Below are positions 5,801-11,768 of a stretch of DNA of 11,768 bases, one piece after another. Source of the DNA: Chloroflexia bacterium (GTDB lineage: Bacteria; Chloroflexota; Chloroflexia; QHBQ01; JADMIH01); contig JAICKM010000139.1 of assembly GCA_025927935.1 (NCBI GenBank), forward strand, positions 1 through 11,768, given 5' to 3'. Below the pieces are notes generated by a model. The model saw nothing but the letters and a program-made list of their open reading frames with translations. It was not told the origin of the DNA and made no database searches. Within the stretch, counting starts at the first letter, position 1. Each line of letters opens with the position of its first letter. Both the position numbers and the translations under genes were made by a program.

Positions 5801-6496
5801 CTAATTGAAGCGACCGCGCCAGCCGGGCAAGAAACCGGCGGGCAGCAACGGATCGGCCACCGGCTCGCCCTCGCGGGCCAGCAGTTCCAGCAGGCATTCG
5901 CCGGCTTCCGGGTCCAGCCGGCCCTGCTCGGCCAGGGCGTCCAGCCCACCGCGCAGATCGAGTAGCAGGAAGCGCGGCACGAGCACCTCCAACCGGCCCT
6001 CGGCCCAGGCATCGAGCATGGGCCGCAGCTCCTTGCCGCTGCCCACCAGGTAGGTCAGCAACTGGTGAGCGTCGAGCATCATGCGCGGCACACCGCTAGG
6101 GCCGGGATCGGGGAGGCCGGGGGTGGGGCCGTCGGCGAAATGGGGCAGGCAGGTACCAACGCCGCGCACCGCGGCCTCGGTCGCCAGGATGCGGCCGCGC
6201 CCTTCCTGCTGGGCCTGCTTGGCAAGGTCGCGGGCCTGGTCTTCGCTGAAGCCGTTGACCAGTGTGGCCTCGTCGGCGGCGCGGTGGATCAGCTCCAGGT
6301 CGCGGCGGAAGCGCGCCTGCCGCTGGCCCTTGAGCCGCTGCCAGGTCTGGTATTCTGCTGCGGAGATGAGCACCGCGGCCGGGCGGCCCCCTTCGTGCTG
6401 CACGGTGATGGCACGCCCTTCCTCGGCCACGCGCCGCACGAGATCCTGCGCGCGCCGGGCAAACTCGGCCAGATCGATCTGCTCGGGCATTTCCAC
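5801..6496 (-). CDS. Phd/YefM antitoxin-like domain fused to a truncated PIN-like domain
   Basis: 231 residues. GTG 6496 and ATG 6490 both have a purine-rich binding site (GAGGGGAAGGGG) close by. Residues about 4-55 look like a Phd/YefM antitoxin N-terminus: IDLAEFARRAQDLVRRVAEE, then ITVQHEGGRPAAVLISAAEY, the strand-strand-helix that dimerises on DNA. Residues 60-135 are a charged helical linker. Residues about 139-216 resemble the first half of a PIN ribonuclease domain: MMLDAHQLLTYL (Asp142 as the first acidic residue), GRLEVLVPRFLLLDL (Asp180 where PIN proteins usually have Glu) and a helical stretch. The second half, with the remaining acidic residues, is missing, so RNase activity is doubtful. 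It may be a DNA-binding protein derived from a merged antitoxin-toxin pair. It has its own promoter and is followed 13 bases later by the ArsR-type gene. The Phd part is fairly secure, the PIN part tentative. Confidence 0.75.
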   Translation of the reverse strand: MEMPEQIDLAEFARRAQDLVRRVAEEGRAITVQHEGGRPAAVLISAAEYQTWQRLKGQRQARFRRDLELIHRAADEATLVNGFSEDQARDLAKQAQQEGRGRILATEAAVRGVGTCLPHFADGPTPGLPDPGPSGVPRMMLDAHQLLTYLVGSGKELRPMLDAWAEGRLEVLVPRFLLLDLRGGLDALAEQGRLDPEAGECLLELLAREGEPVADPLLPAGFLPGWRGRFN

Positions 6497-6541
6497 CCCT
6501 TCCCCTCACAAGCCACGCACCAACCGGGTGGCCTTGCGCGC

Positions 6542-6570
6542 ATTATACCGCCCGATCCCCAGAGCGTCAA
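6542..6570 (-). promoter_or_regulatory. Promoter of the Phd/PIN-ArsR operon
   Basis: On the minus strand TTGACG (6565-6570), a 17-base spacer and TATAAT (6542-6547) make a near-consensus sigma-70-type promoter, the best -35 in the window. The start would lie near 6535, about 40 bases before the gene. Confidence 0.85.
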
Positions 6571-6647
6571 TGCGCGAGCCGCCGCACGAGCCGCCCGTGG
6601 CGGCGGGCCGCCACCAGGTAACAACCTTTCCCCCGGTGCTCCGTTTA

Positions 6648-6679
6648 GGATGGCGATAGCGCTGCTTGCATCGCCATCC
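6648..6679. repeat. Perfect 10-bp inverted repeat overlapping the LysM gene promoter
   Basis: GGATGGCGAT (6648-6657) and ATCGCCATCC (6670-6679) are exact complements separated by 12 bases; one mismatch further out, TTT (6644-6646) matches AAA (6681-6683). Half-site centres are 22 bp apart, two helical turns. The right arm overlaps the -35 hexamer and the spacer of the divergent LysM promoter. An operator is the simplest reading; there is no T-run, so it is not a terminator. Confidence 0.65.
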
Positions 6680-6694
6680 CAAACGTGGTATCTT
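6666..6694 (+). promoter_or_regulatory. Promoter of the LysM protein gene
   Basis: TTGCAT (6666-6671), a 17-base spacer, then TATCTT (6689-6694) preceded by TGG, an extended -10. The start would be near 6701, about 25 bases before the gene. It overlaps the inverted repeat at 6648-6679 and faces away from the promoter at 6542-6570. Confidence 0.65.
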
Positions 6695-6724
6695 AACGCC
6701 AGGGACAAGGTGTAGGATTACTTG

Positions 6725-7987
6725 ATGGACGCCCAGCACGCCATAGAACGGGGCATCGCGGCCGCACGGGCCAACAAGCAGCGCACGGCTTACTATTATT
6801 TTTATGCCGCTACCCAAGCCGACCCGGACAACGAGCAAGCCTGGCTCTGGCGGGCGAGCACGGCTCCCCAACCCCGCGATGCGCTCTTTTGCCTGGCCGC
6901 GGTCCTCGCGATCAACCCGGAGAACCCGGTCGCGCGCCACGGCATCGAACAAATCAGCGCCGCCGTGGCCGCCGAAGCCGCGCCCGCCGCGCTGACGATC
7001 ACGCCATCCTTGAGTTCCGGCGAGTTCCAGCCGCCGGAGCGGCGGCTGGAGTGGCAGCAAGCCTTCCAGCGCGAACTGTATGACATGGCGCAGGTGCCGC
7101 GTATGGAGCCGGTGGACGGGCCGGCTCCCGCAATACCCGGCGCCCCCGGCGCTCCGCCGGCGGATATCGAGCTGGCCGCGTATGCGCGCCGGCGCGGTCC
7201 CGGTGAGAAACTGATTGCAGCACTCAGGAGGATCTTTGTGGATCGAGATACACAACGGGTACAGTTCGCCATACCGGTCGTGATCGTCGTGCTGCTGGTG
7301 ATCGGCGCCGTCGCGGTGCTCGGCTGGGGGCAATTATCCTCCCCGCTGCCTGCGGCCAATCCCACCGGCGTCCCGACCGGCGGGGCCGGCGTTACCACGC
7401 CCACGGCGGCGGCCACCGATTTCGCGGGCGGCGCGCCCACCGCGACGCTCGTCGCCGCCGGAGCCGGCACCCCCACGCAGCCCGCCGCGCTCCCGGCCAC
7501 CGCGCCCGCGCCGCCCGCCACCACCGCGCCCGCCACCACCGCGCCGGCTCCTCCAGCCACCACCGCACCCGCGGCCACCACCGCGCCCGCGCCGCCTACC
7601 GCGACCAGCGCCCCTGCCCCTCCGCCGAACACGCCGGTGCCTGCTGCGCCGTCCAACACGCCGGTGCCCGCCGGCCCGCCGGTCGTGAACGTCGCACCGG
7701 GGCAAACCTTGCAGCAAGTCGCTCAGCAGCATAACGTACCGCTTGGCGTGCTGATGGCCTATAACGACATCCACAACCCGCTTGATGTCGGCGCCAACCA
7801 GGTGGTGAAGATCCCGCCCGCCGACTACAAGCCCACCGAGCTACAGTATACCATTCGCTCCGGCGACAACTTGACGCATATCGCGCAGCTGTTCAACGTC
7901 TCGATCAATGCCATCACCCAGCGCAACGGCATGAGCAATCCGAATTCCATTTTTGCCGGGCAGAACATTATCATTCCCCTGCCCTGA
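6725..7987 (+). CDS. Membrane-anchored protein with two C-terminal LysM domains
   Basis: 420 residues from ATG 6725, with AGGA at 6714-6717 seven bases before it; a TTG directly in front is less likely. The N-terminal part (about 1-80) is helical and TPR-like: AIERGIAAARANKQRTAYYYFYAATQADPDNEQAWLW has the spacing of tetratricopeptide helices. Residues about 81-178 are a variable Ala/Pro-rich stretch. One transmembrane helix lies at about 179-204 (AIPVVIVVLLVIGAVAVLGW). A Pro/Ala/Thr-rich linker follows (about 205-319), then LysM domain 1 (about 320-366, APGQTLQQVAQQHNV) and LysM domain 2 (about 374-420, YTIRSGDNLTHIAQLFNV). LysM binds N-acetylglucosamine-containing polymers such as peptidoglycan. 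There is no signal peptide, so the N-terminus should be cytoplasmic and the LysM domains outside. No enzymatic domain is seen; a link between the cell interior and the wall is inferred from architecture only. Confidence 0.92.
   Translation: MDAQHAIERGIAAARANKQRTAYYYFYAATQADPDNEQAWLWRASTAPQPRDALFCLAAVLAINPENPVARHGIEQISAAVAAEAAPAALTITPSLSSGEFQPPERRLEWQQAFQRELYDMAQVPRMEPVDGPAPAIPGAPGAPPADIELAAYARRRGPGEKLIAALRRIFVDRDTQRVQFAIPVVIVVLLVIGAVAVLGWGQLSSPLPAANPTGVPTGGAGVTTPTAAATDFAGGAPTATLVAAGAGTPTQPAALPATAPAPPATTAPATTAPAPPATTAPAATTAPAPPTATSAPAPPPNTPVPAAPSNTPVPAGPPVVNVAPGQTLQQVAQQHNVPLGVLMAYNDIHNPLDVGANQVVKIPPADYKPTELQYTIRSGDNLTHIAQLFNVSINAITQRNGMSNPNSIFAGQNIIIPLP
7500..7620 (+). repeat. Low-complexity Ala/Pro/Thr tandem repeat in the LysM protein linker
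   Basis: Degenerate copies of a GCCACCACCGCGCCC-like unit encode ATTAPAPP-type repeats in frame. Such linkers commonly vary in length between strains. They form a flexible, probably extended spacer outside the membrane. Confidence 0.8.
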
Positions 7988-8003
7988 TCCCCCAGCCACG
8001 CAA

Positions 8004-8040
8004 AAGGGCGGCTGAGTAGTCAGCCGCCCTTCTTGTTGTC
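8004..8040. terminator. Bidirectional terminator between the LysM and M42 genes
   Basis: AAGGGCGGCTGA (8004-8015) pairs perfectly with TCAGCCGCCCTT (8020-8031) around GTAG. A T-rich run follows on the plus side (CTTGTTGT), and AAAA precedes the stem (8002-8005), which gives TTTT on the minus side. It lies between the convergent stops at 7987 and 8059. Confidence 0.92.
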
Positions 8041-8058
8041 TGATTCGGCGCTGCGCGG

Positions 8059-9141
8059 TTAGCCGCGCAACCCGGCCACCGTCTCCGCATCCAGGCGGCG
8101 CACCAGGGCCGCCACCAGTTGCGCCGCCTGCTCGAAGTCGCTGCGGCTGATCATCGAGGCGGCGCTGTGGATGTAGCGGGCGGGCACGCCGATGGCGATG
8201 GAAGGCACGCCCGGGCCGAAAAGCTGCATTCGCCCGGCGTCGGTGCCGCCCGCCGCCATCAGGTCGTACTGTAGCGAGATGCCCTCGGCGTCGGCCACGT
8301 CGCTCACCAGGTCGCGCAGGCGGGTGTTAGGGATCAGGCTGCTGTCATAGAGCAGTACGACCGGCCCCGCGCCCAGTTTGCCCTGCGCTTCCTCGGACTT
8401 GACGCCCGGCGTATCCCCGGCGATGCCCACGTCGAGCGCGATAGCGACATCGGGCGCGGTGAGGTGGGTGAGCGTGGCGGCGCCGCGCAGACCCACTTCC
8501 TCCTGCACTGTCGCCCCGGCGTAGAGCACATTCGGGTGTGCCTCGTTGTCCAGCAGGCGGCAGGTCTCCACGGCAATCGCGCAGCCGATGCGGTTGTCCC
8601 AGGCTTTCGCCAGCAACATGTCGGGGTTACTCATCACCGTGAAAGGGCAGATCGGCACGACAGGGTCGCCGGGGCGCACGCCCGCCGCGAGCACTTCTTC
8701 CTTACCGCGGGCGCCGATATCGATATACATGTCCCGTTTCTGCACGATCTTATTGCGTTCTTCCGGCGGCAAGATATGCGGCGCCTTGGAGCCGGTCACG
8801 CCCACGATGTCGCCCTTGCGCGTGCGGATCACGACGCGCTGGGCCAGCATCACCTGTTCCCACCACCCGCCCAGCGGTTGGAACCGGATGTAACCCTCGG
8901 CTGTCACCAGCGAGACCATGTAGCCAACTTCGTCCATGTGCCCGGCGATCAGCACGCGCGGGCCGTTCTCGGCGGCGGCCTCGGCGCCCACCTTGCGCAC
9001 CGCAATGCCGCCCAGGTTATCACGCACCAGTTCGCCATACGGCGCCAGATAGCGGCTCAGCACGCCGCGCACTTCGTCTTCTTGCCCCGGCACGCCCAGG
9101 GCCTGGGTCAACTTCTCCAACATCTTGAGCGTATCGTCCAT
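8059..9141 (-). CDS. M42 family metallopeptidase (TET/glutamyl aminopeptidase-like)
   Basis: 360 residues. M42 enzymes are cytosolic di-metal aminopeptidases, many of which form dodecameric tetrahedral (TET) shells that trim peptides released by larger proteases; some are annotated as endoglucanase M or deblocking aminopeptidase. The metal and catalytic residues are all present: His68 and Asp70 in AGHMDEVG, Asp182 in AWDNRIG, Glu214-Glu215 in QEEVGLRG (general base and ligand), Asp237 in ALDVGIA, and His325 in RYIHS. Substrate preference cannot be read from the sequence. GAGGAGG lies 14 bases before ATG 9141, inside the last codons of the upstream gene, with GAGA nearer; the upstream stop is 8 bases from this start, so translation is probably coupled. 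It is the second gene of a two-gene unit ending at the terminator at 8004-8040. Confidence 0.96.
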   Translation of the reverse strand: MDDTLKMLEKLTQALGVPGQEDEVRGVLSRYLAPYGELVRDNLGGIAVRKVGAEAAAENGPRVLIAGHMDEVGYMVSLVTAEGYIRFQPLGGWWEQVMLAQRVVIRTRKGDIVGVTGSKAPHILPPEERNKIVQKRDMYIDIGARGKEEVLAAGVRPGDPVVPICPFTVMSNPDMLLAKAWDNRIGCAIAVETCRLLDNEAHPNVLYAGATVQEEVGLRGAATLTHLTAPDVAIALDVGIAGDTPGVKSEEAQGKLGAGPVVLLYDSSLIPNTRLRDLVSDVADAEGISLQYDLMAAGGTDAGRMQLFGPGVPSIAIGVPARYIHSAASMISRSDFEQAAQLVAALVRRLDAETVAGLRG

Positions 9142-9149
9142 CGGGATCT

Positions 9150-9638
9150 CTACGGCCTCCTCTCAGAGTCGGGTGGCGTGGATTGCAAAGGATTGCCGCA
9201 GATCGCGCAAAGGTACGGGCCGTCCGCGCTCTCGCGGGGCGGTTGGCCGGCAATCCAGAGGTTGCAGTGGCTGCAATGGTAGGCCAGCGAGCGGATTTCG
9301 AGTTCGTGCCCCGGCAGGGGACGGGGCGGGGCCGTGGCCGCGCGCAAGGCTTCGCGCGTGGGCGCGCCGGCCAGGCGCGCAGCGCGCACTTCGTCGCCGT
9401 CCAGCACCAAACCGAGCATCTGGCCTTCGGACACTTTGAAGCGGTCGCCGTCGCGCAGGTTCTCGAAATTCTGCTCGGCGATGATAAACTTGCGATCGTC
9501 GTCGGGGGTCGCCGGAGTATGGGCGTAAATCGTCACGGTATTGCCGCCGAAGAACCCGCCGTAGTTGAGCACCTCGTCGATGATATAATACACGTAGGGC
9601 GGGGGAGCGACGCCGCTGTCGCCCGGTTCCTGTTGCAT
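9150..9638 (-). CDS. Unrecognised protein with C-terminal zinc ribbon
   Basis: 162 residues from ATG 9638, with GGAGG 8 bases before it. I do not recognise the family. Residues about 14-55 (YVYYIIDEVLNYGGFFGGNTVTIYAH) look like a small beta/alpha domain, and 56-92 are acidic and charged. Residues 95-112 are an Ala/Pro-rich linker. The C-terminal part (118-150) carries two cysteine pairs, CSHC at 122-125 and CAIC at 144-147, 18 residues apart, which is a zinc-ribbon arrangement (rubredoxin-like knuckles). No signal peptide or membrane segment. It is the first gene of the unit with the M42 peptidase, 8 bases away, so a role connected with peptide turnover or RNA/protein binding is conceivable but not shown. 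The coding evidence is good: codon use, ribosome binding site, promoter and operon spacing. Confidence 0.85.
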   Translation of the reverse strand: MQQEPGDSGVAPPPYVYYIIDEVLNYGGFFGGNTVTIYAHTPATPDDDRKFIIAEQNFENLRDGDRFKVSEGQMLGLVLDGDEVRAARLAGAPTREALRAATAPPRPLPGHELEIRSLAYHCSHCNLWIAGQPPRESADGPYLCAICGNPLQSTPPDSERRP

Positions 9639-9667
9639 CGAGTTTCCTCCATCGCGCCAGATGCCGC

Positions 9668-9697
9668 ATTATACCACGCGCCCCCGCCGGGGAACAA
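9668..9697 (-). promoter_or_regulatory. Promoter of the zinc-ribbon/M42 operon
   Basis: On the minus strand TTGTTC (9692-9697), an 18-base spacer and TATAAT (9668-9673) preceded by TGG. The start would be near 9661, about 23 bases before the gene. Confidence 0.78.
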
Positions 9698-9798
9698 TCG
9701 CCCATCCGGCGGCCCGCGCATCCGGGGCACCGGCTATTGCGTACCATTTACGAGGGGCCACGCGGCTTGTGGCACCTTACCGGTTGCTGCATCGTGCC

Positions 9799-9827
9799 TT
9801 GCGGAAAAGCTATCAAAATGATATAAT
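9799..9827 (+). promoter_or_regulatory. Promoter of nusA
   Basis: TTGCGG (9799-9804), a 17-base spacer, and a perfect TATAAT (9822-9827) preceded by TGA, an extended -10. The transcription start would be near 9834. It makes nusA the first gene of this transcript. Confidence 0.83.
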
Positions 9828-9850
9828 TACGGTAGCACCAACACCGCCTC

Positions 9851-9904
9851 CGAAAAGTGGGTCACCCCCACTTTTCGTGTTGTTAGGGGTATTTTTGGAA
9901 CCCC
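9851..9904 (+). promoter_or_regulatory. Leader hairpins of nusA, a possible attenuator
   Basis: CGAAAAGTGGG (9851-9861) pairs perfectly with CCCACTTTTCG (9867-9877) around TCACC, followed by the U-rich TGTTGTT. A second stem, GGGGT (9886-9890) with ACCCC (9900-9904), encloses ATTTTTGGA. The CCCC of hairpin one (from 9865) could alternatively pair with GGGG of hairpin two, so two competing folds are possible. That suggests transcription attenuation or NusA feedback, but the T-run is imperfect. Confidence 0.5.
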
Positions 9905-9951
9905 AGGCGGCGCAACAGGTAGTAAAGATCAAGAGCAGGAGGGCGAATGCG

Positions 9952-11400
<1,449 letters not shown>

Positions 11401-11421
11401 TGGTGTGCGGGGCGCCACCGC

Positions 11422-11477
11422 GCGGTGTGTTAAGCACCGCTGCGCGCACAGTGGTCAGCGGTCCGGCACGCCGGACC
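11422..11477 (+). other. Two hairpins in the nusA-ylxR gap
   Basis: GCGGTG (11422-11427) pairs with CACCGC (11435-11440), and GGTCCGG (11460-11466) pairs with CCGGACC (11471-11477). No T-run follows, so these are not standard terminators. They may mark an RNA processing site or tune the nusA to ylxR ratio. The rest of the 104-base gap shows nothing but a GCTGAAA direct repeat just before ylxR. Confidence 0.45.
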
Positions 11478-11504
11478 CTGATGGCTGAAAGCTGAAAGTT
11501 ATCA

Positions 11505-11768
11505 ATGAAAGCGAAGCATCCGGCCCCGCGGCCCAAGCACGTGCCTCAGCGCACCTGCGTGGCCTGCCGGACCGTTGAGTCAAAACGCGGAATGGTACGG
11601 ATCGTGCGCACGCCCGCCGGGCGCGTCGAAATCGATCCGACCGGGAAGCGTTCCGGGCGCGGCGCCTATCTCTGCCGCAATCGTGCGTGCTGGACCGCAG
11701 CACTGCAAAAAAAGTCGTTAGAGTATGCACTCAAAACGGCGATCAACCTGGAGGATAAAGGTATCCTC
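11505..11768 (+). CDS. ylxR: YlxR/RnpM (DUF448) RNA-binding protein, 3' end outside the window
   Basis: The first 88 codons of a gene cut by the window edge. The sequence shows the family hallmarks: PQRTCVACRTVESKRGMVRIVR at the N-terminus, then GRVEIDPTGKRSGRGAYLCRN and a final CW...ALxxAL region. Members are about 90-100 residues, so only the end is missing. B. subtilis YlxR was shown to bind and modulate RNase P and was renamed RnpM; it is encoded between nusA and infB in many bacteria, which matches the position here. ATG 11505 has no good ribosome binding site (only GAAAG nearby); a GTG at 11541 has none either. Translation may depend on read-through from nusA or on leaderless-like initiation after processing. 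infB would be expected further downstream. Confidence 0.95.
   Translation, partial: MKAKHPAPRPKHVPQRTCVACRTVESKRGMVRIVRTPAGRVEIDPTGKRSGRGAYLCRNRACWTAALQKKSLEYALKTAINLEDKGIL

Larger units (their letters stand above)
9639..9951. other. 313-base divergent intergenic region ahead of nusA
   Basis: The left end holds the promoter and ribosome binding site of the minus-strand zinc-ribbon/M42 unit. Bases about 9700-9795 show no clear element. The right half holds the nusA promoter (9799-9827) and a leader of about 118 bases with two hairpins. An open frame continuous with nusA runs back to 9661 but crosses the promoter and leader structures and is not considered coding. Confidence 0.7.

Noticed and set aside
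5788..6012. N-terminal extension of the ArsR-type regulator to 6012
   Set aside because: It overlaps the upstream fusion gene out of frame and reads as Cys/Trp/Arg-rich sequence; GTG 5787 has a plausible ribosome site.
2756..6624. The word GGTAACAA shared by the intergenic regions at 2756 and 6617
   Set aside because: Eight bases shared once are within chance expectation over this length, and the surroundings do not match.
7500..7620. CRISPR or other functional tandem array
   Set aside because: The units are short, degenerate, in frame and encode an Ala/Pro/Thr linker; there are no spacers of uniform length.
6802..7659. A long Gly/Ala/Val-rich minus-strand frame opposite the LysM gene
   Set aside because: It is the mirror of the Pro/Ala/Thr linker repeats; low complexity with no start signals.
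9661..9951. NusA extended 97 codons upstream
   Set aside because: The extension contains the promoter and leader hairpins. NusA proteins start at the MKxEF motif found at 9952.

Overview
The window is GC-rich bacterial chromosome. Ala/Pro/Thr-rich linkers on surface proteins, the set of housekeeping families (LacD-type aldolase, M42 and M16 peptidases, NusA-YlxR) and the promoter style fit a Chloroflexota-like organism. That placement is an inference from gene content, not from a marker gene. There are ten protein genes, two of them cut by the window edges, with several clear intrinsic terminators and seven credible sigma-70-type promoters. No tRNA, rRNA, CRISPR array or insertion sequence was seen.

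Layout: (1) the 3' part of a VanW-domain surface protein (+), ending at a terminator. (2) An M16 zinc peptidase (-), divergent from (3) an Hsp20 chaperone (+). The 418-base gap between them holds an extended -10 promoter for the peptidase and, for hsp20, a -10 box behind four 11-bp direct repeats that look like an OmpR/PhoB-type activator site. (4) After a perfect hsp20 terminator comes the most notable gene, a SelW-like (Rdx family) selenoprotein. Its reading frame runs through an in-frame TGA exactly at the second redox position of the CxxU motif, followed at the right distance by a bacterial SECIS-like hairpin. A conventional gene caller would see only the last 69 codons or nothing. (5) lacD, a class I tagatose-/fructose-bisphosphate aldolase, follows 51 bases later, probably in the same operon. 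(6) A minus-strand pair: a fused Phd/YefM antitoxin-like plus truncated PIN-like protein, then an ArsR-type winged-helix regulator. (7) Divergent from that pair, a membrane-anchored protein with an intracellular helical N-terminus and two C-terminal LysM domains; its promoter overlaps a 10-bp perfect inverted repeat. (8) A minus-strand pair: an unrecognised protein with a CxxC...CxxC zinc ribbon, then an M42 aminopeptidase. (9) Divergent from that, nusA with a structured leader, followed by ylxR/rnpM, which runs off the window; this is the start of the conserved nusA-ylxR-infB-type transcription/translation cluster, here without rimP in front.

Most of the genes are housekeeping or stress functions: protein folding and turnover, redox, sugar-phosphate metabolism, and transcription elongation/RNA processing. 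The points that deserve follow-up are the selenoprotein and its SECIS, the phased repeat array at hsp20, the one-chain antitoxin-PIN fusion with its regulator, and the possible attenuator ahead of nusA.
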